From the NCBI GenBank assembly GCA_003255065.1, contig QAOA01008029.1, forward strand, positions 192,133-256,132: DNA of 64,000 nt, written 5' to 3'. The position numbers and the translations under genes are program-made. Below, one piece after another: positions 26,052 through 37,490 of this stretch. This DNA is from Cercis canadensis (Eukaryota; Streptophyta; Magnoliopsida; Fabales; Fabaceae). Positions within the stretch are counted from its first letter, which is position 1; the number at the start of each line of letters is the position of its first letter. Below the pieces are notes generated by a model. The model was not told where the DNA came from. It saw nothing but the letters and a program-made list of their open reading frames with translations, and ran no database searches.

Positions 26052-28985
26052 TCACTGAATCTAGGACGGGTCAGTTTCCTCGTGAGTCATTATATCTCGT
26101 CCGGGTCCCTGTTTCGGTTTATCCTTATTTCTGACTCGGATATTTTTCTTGTGTTTCCCTTTGACTGGGACGGGACAGTTTTCTAGTAAGTCACTATATC
26201 TGGTCCGGGACCCTGTTTCGGTTCATCCCTGTTTCTGACTTGGATATTTCTCTTGTGTTTCCCTTGATCTGGGACAGGAAAATTTTCTTGTAAGTCACTA
26301 TATCTGGTATGGGATCCTGTTTCGGTTCATTCCTGTTTCTGACTCAGATATTTTTCTTGTAAATCACTGAATCTGGGACGGGACAGTTTCCTGGGGAGTC
26401 ACTATATCTGGACCGGGACCCTGTTTCGGTTCATTCGTCTTTCTGACTCAAATATTTTTCTTTTAGATCACTGAATTTGGGACAGGACTGTTTCCTGGTG
26501 AGTCACTATATCTAGTCCGGGACCCTGTTTCGGTTTGTCCCTATTTTTGACTCGGATATTTTTCTTGTGTTTCTCTTTAACTGGGACGGGACAGTTTTAT
26601 GGTAAGTCACCATATATGATCCGGGAACCTGTTTCGGTTCATTGAATCTAGGACGGGACAGTTTCCTGGTGAGTCACAATGTCTGAACCGAGACCCTGTT
26701 TCGGTTCTTCCGTCTTTCTGACTCACATATTTTTCATGTGATCACTGAATCTGGGACGTGACAGTTTCCTGGTGAGTCACTATATCTGGTCCGGGACCCT
26801 GTTTCGATTTATCCCTATTTCTGAGTCGGATATTTTTCTTGTCTTTCTCTTTAACTAGGATGGGACAGTTTTCAGGTAAGTCACCATATCTGGTCCGGGA
26901 CCCTGTTTCGGTTCATCCCTATTTCTGACTTGGATATTTTTCTTGTGTTTCCCTTGATCTGGGACGGGAAAGCTTTCTGGTAAGTCACTATATCTCGTCT
27001 GGCATCCTGTTTCGGTTCATCCCTGTTCCTGACTCAAATATTTTTCTTGTAAATCACTGAATCTGGGACGGGATAGTTTCCTTGTGAGTCACTATATCTG
27101 GACCGGGACCCTGTTTCGGTTCATCCGTGTTTCTGAATCAGAGATCTTTCTTGTAGATCATTGAATGTGGGACGGGACAGTTTCCTAGTGAGTCACTATA
27201 TCTGGACCGAGACGCTCTTTCGGTTCATTCGTGTTTCTGACTCAGAAATTTTTCTTCTAGATCACTGAATCTGGGATGGCGTTGTTTCTTGGTGAGTCAC
27301 TATATCTGGTCCGGGACCCTGTTTCAGTTTGTCCCTATCTCTGACTCGGATATTTTTTATTTGTTTCTCTTTAACTGGGACGGGACAGTTTTTTGGTAAG
27401 TCACCATATCTGGTCCGGGACCCTGTTTCGGTTCATCCCTATTTTTGACTCAGATATTTTTCATATAGATCACTTAATCTGGGACGGGACAATTTGCTGG
27501 TGAGTCACAATATCTGGACCGACACCCTGTTTCGGTTCATCCGTGTTTTTGACTCACATATTTTTCATGTAGGTCACTGAATCTGGGACGAGACAGCTTC
27601 CTAGTGAGTCACTATATCTGGTCCGGGACCTTATTCCGATTTATCCCTATTTCTGACTCGGATATTTTTCTTGTCTTTCTCTTTAACTAGGATGGGACAG
27701 TTTTCTGGTAAGTCACCATATCTGGTCTGGGACCCTGTTTCGGTTTATCCATATATTTGACTTAGATATTTTTCTTGTGTTTCTCTTTAACTGGGATGGG
27801 ACAGTTTTCTGGTAAGTCAGTACATCTGGTCTGGGATCCTGTTTCGATTCATCCCTGTTCCTGACTCAGATATTTTTCATATAAATCATTGAATCTAGGA
27901 CGAGTCTGTTTCCTGGTGAGTCACTATATCTGGTCCGGGACCCTCTTTCGGTTTATCCCTATTTCTGACATGGATATTTTTCTTGTGTTTCTTTTTATCT
28001 GGGTCGGGACAATTTTCTGGTTAGGCACCATATCAGGTCCGAGACGCTGTTTCGGTTGATCCCTGTTTCTGACTTAGATATTTTTCTTTTAGATCACGAA
28101 ATCTGGGACGGGAGAGTTTTCTAGTAAGTCACTATATCTGGTCCGAGACCCTGTTTTGGTTCATTCCCCTTTCTGACTCAAATATTTTTCTTGTAAAACC
28201 TTGAATATGGGACGAGACAGTTTTCTTTTAAGTCACTATATCTGGTCTAGGACCTTGTTTCGGTTCATCCATGTTTCTCACTCGGATATTTTTCTTGTGT
28301 TTCCCTGTATCTGGGACGAGACAGTTTCCTGGTGAGTCACAATATCTGGTCCGGGACCCTGTTTCAATTCATTCCTGTTTCTGACTTATATATTTTTCTT
28401 GTAGAACAATGAATCTGGGACGGGACAATTTCCTGGATAGTCACTATATCTGGACCGGGACCCTGTTTCGGTTCATCCCTGTTTCTGACTCATATATTTT
28501 ACTTGTAAATCACTAAATCTGGGACGGGACAGTTTCTTAGAGAGTCACTATATCTGGACCGGGACCCTGTTTCGGTTCATCCCTATTTCTGACTCAGATA
28601 TTTTTCTTGTAAATCACTGAATTTGGGACGGGATAGTTTCCTGGAGGGTCACTGTATCTGGACCGGGACCCTATTTCGGTTCATCCCTGTTTTTGACTCA
28701 GATATTTTTCTTGTAGATCACTGAATCTGGGACGGGATAATTTCCTGGAGGGTTAATATATTAGGACCGGGACCCTGTTTCGGTTCATCCCTGTTTTTGG
28801 CTCACATATTTTACTTGTAAATCACTGAATTTAGGATGAGACAGTTTCCTAGTGAGTCACTATATCTGGTCTGGGACCCTGTTTCGGTTCCTCTCTGTTT
28901 CTGACTCATATATTTTTCTTGTAGATCACTGAATCTGGGACGGGACAGTTTCCTGGTGAGTCACTATATCTGGTCCGGGACCCTG

Positions 28986-29002
28986 TTTCGGTTCATCCGT
29001 GT
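28986..29002 (+). other. CENP-B-box-like motif in satellite monomer
   Basis: TTTCGGTTCATCCGTGT compared with the core pattern nTTCGnnnnAnnCGGGn agrees at 8 of the 9 fixed positions; the third base of CGGG is T. The common monomer form (CCCTG in place of CCGTG) agrees at 7 of 9. No function is shown; plants have no confirmed CENP-B that acts through this box. Confidence 0.3.
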
Positions 29003-29499
29003 TTCTGACTCAGATATTTTACTTGTAGATCATTGAATCTAGGACGGGACAGTTTTCTGCTGAGTCACTATATCTGGTCTGGGACCCTATTTTGGTTTAT
29101 CCCTCTTTCTGACTTGGATATTTTTCTTGTGTTTCCCTTGATCTGGGACGGGAAAATTTTCTGGTAAGACACTATATCTGTTCTGGGATCCTGTTTCGGT
29201 TCATCCCTGTTCCTGACTCAGATATTTTTCTTGTAGATCACAGAATCTGGAACGGGACAGTTTTTTGGTGAGTCACTATATTTGGACCGGGACCCTGTTT
29301 CGGTTCATCTCTGTTTCTGACTCAAATATTTTTCTTGTAGATCACTGAATCTGGGACGAGACGGTTTTCTTTTAACTCACTATATCTGGTCCAGGACATT
29401 GTTTCGGTTCATCCCTGTTTCTCACTAGGATATTTTTCTTGTGTTTCCCTGTATCTGGGACGAGACAGTTTCCTGGTGAGGCACAATATCTGGTCCGGG

Positions 29500-30606
29500 A
29501 CCCTGTTTAGGTTCAATCCTGTTTCTGACTCATATATTTTCCTTGTAGAACATTGAATCTGGGACGGGACAGTTTTCTGGATAGTCACTATATCTGGATC
29601 GGGACCCTGTTTTGCTTCTTCCCTGTTTCTGACTCAGATATTTTTCTTGTAGATCACTGAATCTCGGACGGGATAGTTTCCTGGAGGGTCACTATATTTG
29701 GACCGGGGCCCTGTTTCGGTTGATCACGATTTGTGACTCATATATTTTACTTGTAAATCACTGAATTTAGGACGGGACTGTTCCCTGGTAAGTCACTATA
29801 CCTGGTGCGGGACCATGTTTCGGTTCCTCCCTGTTTCTGACTCAGATATTTTTCTTGTAGATCACTGCATCTGGGATGGGATAGTTTCCTGGAGGGGTGA
29901 ATTTCTGGACCGGGACCCTGTTTCAGTTCATCCCTGTTTGTGACTGATATATTTTTCTTGTAGATCACTGAATCTGGGACGGGACAGTTTCCTGGTGAGT
30001 CACTAAGTCTGGACCGGGACCTTGTTTCGGTTCATCCGTGTTTCTGACTAAGATATTTTTCTTGTAGATCATTTAATCTGGGACGAGACAATTTCCTGGT
30101 GAGTCACTATATCAGGTCCGGGACCCTGTTTCGGTTTATCCCTCTTTCTGACTCGGATATTTTTCTTGTGTTTCTCTTTAACTGGGACGGGACAGTTTTC
30201 TGGTAAGTCACCATATCTGGTCCGGACCCTGTTTCGGTTCATCCCTGTTTATGACTCAGATATTTTTCATGTAGATCAATGAATCTGGAACGGGACAGTT
30301 TCCTGGTGAGTCACAATATCAGGACCGAGACCCTGTTTCGGTTCTTCCGTGTTTCTGACTCAGATATTTTTCTTTTAGATCACTGAATCTAGGACGAGAC
30401 TATTTCCTGGTGAGTCAATATATCTGGTCCAGAACCCTGTTTCGGTTTATCCCTATTTCTGACTCGGATATTTTTCTTGTGTTTCTCTTTAACTGGGATG
30501 GGACAGTTTTCTGGTAAGTCACCATATCTGGTCCGGGACCCTGTTTTAGTTCAGCCCTGTTCCTGACTCAGATATTTTTCTTGTAAATCACTGAATCTGG
30601 GACTGG
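29500..30606 (+). repeat. Duplicated segment (partner 34048-35150)
   Basis: CTGAATTTAGGACGGGACTG at 29761 matches 34309. Neighbouring unusual monomers match in order: a GTTTAGGTTCA monomer, GAACATTGAATC, TTTGTGACTCATATATTTTA, CGGGACCATGTTTCGG and GTTTATGACTCAG. The offset is 4548 bp; without the solo LTR and its duplication (1433 bp) it is 3115 bp, about 30 monomers. The LTR sits at the end of this segment, and the partner has the unoccupied site. Confidence 0.8.
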
Positions 30607-30611
30607 ACAGT
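30607..30611 (+). repeat. Target site duplication, left, LTR copy 1 (ACAGT)
   Basis: ACAGT directly before the TGATGA end. It is part of the satellite motif GGACAGTTTCC. Confidence 0.9.
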
Positions 30612-32039
30612 TGATGAGCTGCCGAGGCTCCTCAAATTAGTTAAATTTAAGGTCGGTTACCTAAGCTATTTGCAGCATAGGGCAGCCCTAAGTCGAACCG
30701 AAGGATTGTTTTATTTAGTGAATCATATTAAGAAGCATATAAACAGGGGGTTTTGTTTATTCAAAGTGTTTGATAGAAATTAATTGTAAGTGGTAAAGTT
30801 TTAGAGAAAGCAACCAATCCAAGCCTTAACTGATTCTGATTTTAGTTCATCCTTGATTTCTAATGATCCATTCAATTATTAACCATGTTCTTGGCCTTTA
30901 AAACATATCAAGAAGCCTCTCAATGTTCTATGGATGTCCACTGGTTAAGCAACCAGAATTCGGTTTTAACTAAGACTAAATGAATTAAGCAAACATTCAA
31001 GTCCAGTTTTACATAAGTCCATGATCCAGCCAAGGTAATTAATCCATCCAAAAGCTCAGAAACATTAATCAACCATACAATCTTCTTTTATCACATGCAA
31101 TTAAGCAATCACACATGAAGATCCAAATTCGAATTTTAACAATCCAAATAGAATAGTCCAGAGGAAGCAAGAAGCAGATTAATCATTGAATGAATAACAA
31201 GAACACATAATCTCAAAACCAATCATCAGAACAGCCAAAACCTGGATTGATTTGATGAATTAGCCCTCCATGAACAAGAGAAGCTAAGTTCTTACAAAAT
31301 ATTTCAAGAGAAAGCTTAAAGACTAAGGAAAGAGCAAAAGCTGTCTAAAATATCTAAATGACTTGATATCAATTTCGGCTGCCCCCTTATGCTGATATAG
31401 ACCTCCAAAATTACATGCACACCCAAATTGCCCTTAGGGCACACTTGTTCCCATGGGCCTTAGCTTTAATTGGGCTTTGGTTTGGGCCCATTTGGACTTG
31501 TCATGAGGAAGTTAGGCCCATTTAAGTGCCAATAGGTGTCTGGAACCATCAGCCAATTTCCACTGCAAGTAAGACCATATTCAATATAAACTATGGTGAA
31601 CCGGTCTTCATATCAATTGAAGCTCTGTCTGTTAGCTTTCCAATGGTACCCGTTTCAGGTCCATATGACATCCACAACTCAAGTTATGGCCCAAATACTG
31701 CATGTAGGTCAGGATCCTGCGACAACATGTCTTCTCTGGCTTCCAGGCTGCATATGACCTTCTGGACGTCCGAATTAGATTTGGAGCCCTGAAAGAAAGT
31801 TGTAGACAATTCTCTCAGCTTTCCTACAAGGTATGACTCGGAATTTTTAGACATTCAGAACTCAAGATATGCACGAAACACAGAGACAGCATAAAATGCT
31901 CAATATTGCTGGAAATTGCAATTAGGCACAAATGGATCCAAAGTCATGAAATGAGGTCTAAGTCTATGCAATTCAGCCCAAAAAAGGTTTAAAATACTAA
32001 ATATGAGGGATAACTATTGTATAAAAAGTGTGTTCATCA
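30612..32039 (-). mobile_element. Solo LTR, copy 1 (1428 bp)
   Basis: A non-satellite block with sharp edges. It begins TGATGAGCTGCCGAGG and ends GTGTGTTCATCA, so it has TG...CA ends with the short inverted terminus TGATGA/TCATCA. The flanks are a 5-bp direct repeat, ACAGT at 30607-30611 and 32040-32044. Removing the element and one ACAGT restores a normal monomer (GGACAGTTTCCTGG). It is the reverse complement of the block at 58987-60412 with moderate divergence. It has no internal coding region, primer-binding site or polypurine tract as in a full element, so it fits a solo LTR left by LTR-LTR recombination. Its lineage (Ty1/copia or Ty3/gypsy) cannot be told without the internal part. The strand given assumes the TATA-like site (separate entry) marks the transcribed direction, which is tentative. 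Confidence 0.9.
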
Positions 32040-32044
32040 ACAGT
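32040..32044 (+). repeat. Target site duplication, right, LTR copy 1 (ACAGT)
   Basis: ACAGT directly after TTCATCA, continuing into the satellite as TTCCTGGTGAGTCAG. It matches the left duplicate exactly. Confidence 0.9.
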
Positions 32045-32279
32045 TTCCTGGTGAGTCAGTATACCTGGACCGGACCCTGTTTCGGTTCATTCGTGTTTCT
32101 GACTCAGATATTTTTCTTTTAGATCACTGAATCTGGGACAGGACAGTTTCCTGGTGAGTCACTATATCTGGTCCGGGACCCTGTTTCGATTTATCCCTGT
32201 TTCTGACTTGGATATTTTTCTTGTCTTTCTCTTTAACTAGGACGGGACAGTTTTCTGGTAAGTCACCATATCTGGTCCA

Positions 32280-33060
32280 GGACCTTGTTTCGGTTCATGC
32301 CTGTTTCTGACTTGGATATTTTTCTTGTGTTTCCCTTGATCTGGGACGGGAAAATTTTCTGGTAAGACACTATATCTGTTCTGGGATCCTGTTTCGGTTC
32401 ATCCCTGTTCCTGACTCAAATATTTTTCTTGTAAATCATTGAATTTGGGACGGGACAATTTCCTGGTGAGTCACTAAGTCTAGACCAGGACCTTGTTTCG
32501 GTTCATCCATGTTTTTGACTCAGATATTTTTCTTGTAGATCATTGAATCTGGGACGGGACAGTTTTCTGGTAAGTCACTATATCTGGTCCGGGACCCTGT
32601 TTCAGTTCATCCCTGTTTCTGACTTGGATATTTTTCTTGTGTTTCCCTTGATCTAGGACGGGAAAATTTTCTGGTAAGACACTATATCTGTTCTGGGATC
32701 CTGTTTCGGTTTATCCCTGTTCCTGACTCAAATATTTTTCTTTTAAATCATTGAATATGGGACGGGATAGTTTACTGGTGAGTCACTAAGTCTGGAACGG
32801 GACCTTGTTTCGGTTCGTCCGTGTTTCTGACTCAGATATTTTTCTTGTAAATCACTGAATCTGGAACGGGACAGTTTTCTGGTAAGTCACAATATCTGGA
32901 CCGAGACCCTGTTTTGGTTCATCCATGTTTCTGACTTGGATATTTTTGTTGTGTTTCCCTTGATCTGGGACGGGAAAATCTTCTGGTAAGACACTATATC
33001 TGTTCTGCGATCCTATTTCTGTTCAACCCTGTTCCTGACTCAAATATTTTTCCTGTAAAT
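32280..33060 (+). repeat. 3-monomer higher-order repeat (312 bp), about 2.5 copies
   Basis: GATCC within TGTTCTGGGATCCTGTTTC (or TGTTCTGCGATCC) is at 32385, 32697 and 33009, 312 bp apart each time. Each unit has a C monomer with GGTAAGACACTATATCTGTT, a monomer with AAATCATTGAAT, and a monomer with GTCACTAAGTCTGG or AGTCACAATATC. Confidence 0.85.
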
Positions 33061-33682
33061 CACTGAATTTGGGACGGCATAATTTCCTTGAGGGTCACTG
33101 TATCTGGACCGGGACCCTATTTCGGTTCATCCCTGTTTCTGACTCAGATATTTTTCTTGTAGATCACTGAATCTGGGATGTGATAGTTTCCTGGAGGGTC
33201 AATATATCAGGACTTGGACCCTGTTTCGGTTCATCCCTGTTTGTGACTCACATATTTTACTTCTAAATCACTAAATTTGGGATGAGACAGTTTCCTGGCG
33301 AGTCACTATATCTGGTCTGGGACCCTGTTTCGGTTAATCCCTGTTCCTGACTCAAATATTTTTCTTGTAAATCACTGAATCTGGGGCGGGACAGTTTCCT
33401 GTTGAGTCAATATATCTGGACCGGGACCCTGTTTCGGTTCATCCGTGTTTCTGACTCAAATATTTTTCTTGTAGATCATTGAATTTGGGACGGGATAGTT
33501 TCCTGCTGAGTCACAATATCTGGTCCAGGACCCTATTTCGGGTTATCCCTCTTTCTGAATCAGATATTTTTCTTGTGTTTCTCTTTAACTAGGACGAGAC
33601 AGTTTTCTAGTAAGTCACCATATCTGGTCCGGGACCCTGTTTCGGTTCATCCCTTTTTCTGACTCAGATATTTTTCTTTTAG

Positions 33683-33786
33683 ATCACGGAATCTGGGACG
33701 GGACAGTTTTTTGGTGAGTCACTATATCTGGACCGGGACCCTGTTTCGGTTCATCCTTGTTTCTGACTCAGATATTTTTCTTGTAG
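33683..33786 (+). other. Example monomer with minimal-intron-like layout
   Basis: Representative type-B unit. TTTTCTTTTAG ends at 33682. A 31-base stretch (33683-33713) ends in TTG. Then GTGAGT at 33714-33719, CTGAC at 33763-33767, a pyrimidine-rich TTTTTCTTG, and TAG ending at 33786. The GT...AG interval is 73 nt and the A of CTGAC is 20 nt before the end. These values fit plant introns of minimum size. Many B monomers keep all parts; C monomers keep the GTAAGT but lack the TAG. There is no evidence in the sequence itself that splicing occurs, and chance resemblance multiplied by tandem copying is possible. Confidence 0.4.
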
Positions 33787-34047
33787 ATCACTAAATCTGG
33801 GACGGGACAGTTTCCTGGTGAGCACTATATCTGGTCCAGGACCCTATTTCTGTTCATCACTATTTCTAACTCAGATATTTTTCTTGTGTTTCCCTGTATC
33901 TGGGACGAGGCAGTTTCCTGGTGCGTCACTATATCTAGTCCGGGAACCTGTTTCGGTTCATTCCTGTTTCTGACTCATATATTTTTCTTGTAGAACACTG
34001 AATCTGGGACGGGACAGTTTCCTGGGGAGTCACTATATCTGGACCAG

Positions 34048-35150
34048 GACCCTGTTTAGGTTCATTCCTGTTTCTGACTCATATATTTTTCTTGTAGAAC
34101 ATTGAATCTGGGACGGGACAGTTTTATGGATAGTCACTATATCTGGACCGGGACCCTGTTTTGGTTCATCCCTGTTTCTGACTCAGATATTTTCTTGTAG
34201 ATCACTGAATCTCGAACGGCATAGTTTCCTGGAGGGTCACTATATTTGGACCGGGACGCTGTTTCAGTTCATCCCAATTTGTGACTCATATATTTTACTT
34301 GTAAATCACTGAATTTAGGACGGGACTGTTTCCTGGTGAGTCACTATATCTGGTCCGGGAACATGTTTCGGATCCACCCTGTTTCTGACTCAGATATTTT
34401 TCTTGTAGATCATTGAATCTGGGACGGGATAGTTTCCTGGAGGGTCACTATTTCTGGACCGGGACCCAGTTTCAGTTCATCCTTGTTTGTGACAGATATT
34501 TTTTTCTTGTAGATCACTGAATCTAGGACGGGACAGTTTCCTGGTGAGTCACTAAGTCTGGACCGAGACCTTGTTTCAGTTCATCCGTGTTTCTGACTCA
34601 GATATTTTTCTTGTAGATCATTTAATCTGGGACGGGAATGTTTACTGGTGAGTCACTATATCTGGTCCGGGACCCTATTTCGGTTTATCCCTACTTCTGA
34701 CTCGAATATTTTTCTTGTGTTTCTCTTTAACTGGGACGGGACAGTTTTCTGGTAAGTCAATATATCTGGTTCGGACCCTGTTTCGGTTCATCCCTGTTTA
34801 TGACTCAGATATTTTTCATGTAGATCAATGAATCTGGGACGGGATAGTTTCTGGTGAGTCACAATATCTGGACCGAGACCTTGTTTCGGTTCTTCCGTGT
34901 TTCTGACTTAGATATTTTTCTTTTAGATCACTGAATCTGGGACGAGACTATTTCCTAGTGAGTCAATATATCTGGTCCGGGACCCTGTTTCGGTTTATCC
35001 CTATTTCTGACTCTGATATTTTTCTTGTGTTTCTCTTTAACTAGGATGGGACAGTTTTCTGGTAAGTCACCATATATGGTCTGGGACCCTGTTTTACTTC
35101 ATCCCTGTTCCTAACTCAGATATTTTTCTTGTAAATCACTGAATCTGGGA
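34048..35150 (+). repeat. Duplicated segment (partner 29500-30606), no LTR
   Basis: Collinear with 29500-30606. The position equivalent to the LTR insertion reads GGACGGAACAGTTTCCTGG (around 35145-35165), so the LTR entered copy 1 after the duplication or was absent from the copied stretch. The match resumes on the far side of the LTR: 32045-32240 resembles 35470-35665. Confidence 0.78.
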
Positions 35151-35473
35151 CGGAACAGTTTCCTGGTGAGTCACAATATCTGGATCGAGACCTTGTTTCG
35201 GTTCTTCCGTGTTTCTGACTCAGATATTTTTCTTTTAGATCACTGAATCTGGGACGAGACTGTTTCCTAGTTAGTCAATATATCTGGTCCGGGACCCTGT
35301 TTCGGTTTATCCCTATTTCTGACTCGGATATTTTTCTTGTGTTTCTCTTTAACTGGGATGGGACAGTTTTCTGGTAAGTCACCATATCTGGTCCGGGACC
35401 CTGTTTTAGTTCATCCCTGTTCCTAACTCAGATATTTTTCTTGTAAATCACTGAATCTGGGGTGGAACAGTTT
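34850..35473 (+). repeat. 312-bp (3-monomer) tandem duplication
   Basis: ACAATATCTGG is at 34861 and 35173, exactly 312 bp apart. Both are followed by a GAGACCTTGTTTCGGTTCTT monomer, a CGAGACT-type monomer, then AGTCAATATATCTGG and a GTTTTACTTCA or GTTTTAGTTCA monomer. This explains why the longer duplication above is extended on this side. Confidence 0.83.
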
Positions 35474-36399
35474 CCTGGTGAGTCACTATACCTGTACCGG
35501 GACCCTGTGTTGGTTCATTCGTGTTTTTGACTCAGATATTTTTCTTTTAGATCACTGAATCTGGGACGGGACAGTTTCCTGGTGAGTCACTATATCTGGT
35601 CCGGGACCCTGTTTCGATTTATCCCTGTTTATGACTTGGATATTTTTCTTGTCTTTCTTTTTAACTAGGACGGGACAGTTTTCTGGTAACTCACTATATT
35701 TGGTCCAGGACCTTCTTTCGGTTCATCCCTGTTTCACACACGGATATTTTTCTTGCGTTTTCCTGTATCTGGGACGAGACAATTTCCTGGTGAGTCACTA
35801 TATCTGTTCCGGGACCATGTTTCGGTTCCTCCCTGATTCTGACTTAGATATTTTCTTTTAGATCACTGAATCGGGGATGAGACAGTTTCCTGGTGAGTCA
35901 CTATATCTGGTCCGGGACCCTATTTCGGTTTATCCCTATTTCCGACTCGGATATTGTTCTTCTGTTTCCCTTTAACTGGGACAGGACAGTTTTTTGGTAA
36001 ATCACTATATCCAGTCCGGGACACTGTTTCAGTTCATCCCTGTTTCTGACTTGGATATTTTTCTTGTGTTTCCCTTGATCTGGGACGGGAAAGTTTTCTG
36101 GTAAGTCACTATATCTGGTCTGGGAGCCTGTTTCGGTTCATTCGTGTTTCTGACTCAGATATTTTTCTTTTAGATAACTGAATATGGGACGGGACAGTTT
36201 CCTGGTGAGTCAATATATCTGGTCCGGGACCCTATTTCGATTTATCCCTGTTTCTGACTTGGATATTTTTCTTCTCTTTCTCTTAGACTAAGACGGGACA
36301 GTTTTCTGGTAAGTCACCATATCTGGTCTGGGACCCTGTTTCGGTTCATCCCTGTTTCTTACTTGGATATTTTTCTTGTGTTTCCCTTAATTTGGGACG

Positions 36400-37490
36400 G
36401 GAAAGTTTTCTGGTAAGTCACTATATCCTTTCTGAGATCCTGTTTCGGTTCATCATTGTTCCTGACTCAAATATTTTTCTTGTAAATCACTGAATCTGGG
36501 ACGGGACAGTTTCCTGGTGAGTAACTATATCTTGACCGGGACCCTGTTTCGGTTCATCCGTGTTTCTGACTCAGATATTTTTCTTGTAGATCATTGAATC
36601 TGGGACGGGACAGTTTCCTGGTGAGTCACTATATCTGGTCCAGGTCCCTGTTTCGGTTTATCCTTATTTCTGGCTCGGATATTTTTCTTGTGTTTTCCTT
36701 TAACTGGGACGGGACAGTTTTCTCGTAAGTCACTATATCTGGTCCGCGACCCTGTTTCGGTTCATCCCTATTTCTGACTTGGATATTTCTCTTGTGTTTC
36801 CCTTGATCTGGGACAGGAAAATTTTCTGGTAAGACACTATATCTGTTCTGGGATCCTGTTTCTGTTCATCCCTGTTCCTGACTCAAATATTTTTCTTGTA
36901 AATCACTGAATCTGGGACGGGACAGTTTCTTGGTGAGTCACTATATCTGGACCGGGACCATGTTTCGCTTCATCCGTGTTTCTGACTCAGATATTTTTCT
37001 TGTAGATCATTGAATCTGGGACAGGACAGTTTCCTGGTGAGTCACTATATCTGGTACGGGTCCCAGTTTCTGTTTATCCCTATTTCTGACTAGGATTTTT
37101 TTCTTGTGTTTCCCTTTAACTGGGACGGGACAGTTTTCTAGTAAGTCACTATATCTGGTCCGGGACCTTGTTTCGGGTCATCCCTGTTTTTGACTTGTAT
37201 ATTTCTCTTGTGTTTCCCTTGTTCTGGGACGGGAAAATTTTCTGGTAAGACACTATATCTGTTCTGGGATCCTGTTTCGGTTCATCCCTGTTCCTGACAC
37301 AAATATTTTTCTTGTAAATCACTGAATCTAGGACGGGACAATTTCCTGGTGAGTCGCTATATCTGGTCCGGGTCCCTGTTTCGGTTTATCCCTATTTCTC
37401 ACTCGGATATTTTTCTTGTGTTTCCCTTTAACTGGGACGGGACAGTTTTCTGGTAAGTCAACATATCTGGTCAGGTACCTTGTTTCGGTT
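36400..37490 (+). repeat. 4-monomer higher-order repeat (416 bp), about 2.6 copies
   Basis: GATCCTGTTTC is at 36436, 36852 and 37268, exactly 416 bp apart. Units share CTTGGATATTTCTCTTGTG and the GGTCCCTGTTTCGGTTTATC monomer (GGGTCC in place of GGGACC). Confidence 0.85.
36547..36563 (+). other. CENP-B-box-like motif in satellite monomer
   Basis: A second example of TTTCGGTTCATCCGTGT with 8 of 9 fixed positions, in the 4-monomer repeat at 36.4-37.5 kb. The variant recurs in many B/C monomers. Confidence 0.3.

Larger units (their letters stand above)
18389..30611 (+). repeat. 104-bp satellite array, subfamilies B and C (left part, plus sense)
   Basis: About 117 monomers of the same family as 1-18388 but in inverted orientation. 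The spacing of the CTGTTTCGGTT motif is 102-105 bp from 18480 onward. Two main forms intermix. Type B has CTTGTAGATCACTGAATC followed by a TCCTGGTGAGTCAC donor-like block. Type C has CTTGTGTTTCCCTTTAACTG followed by TTCTGGTAAGTCAC. B and C monomers alternate in non-random orders, which produces the higher-order repeats listed separately. The array is interrupted at 30611/30612 by a solo LTR. No gene is supported. Confidence 0.97.

Noticed and set aside
30612-32039. DNA transposon with short terminal inverted repeats
   Set aside because: The inverted part is only TGATGA/TCATCA, the ends are TG...CA and the target duplication is 5 bp, all normal for an LTR. No transposase frame is present.
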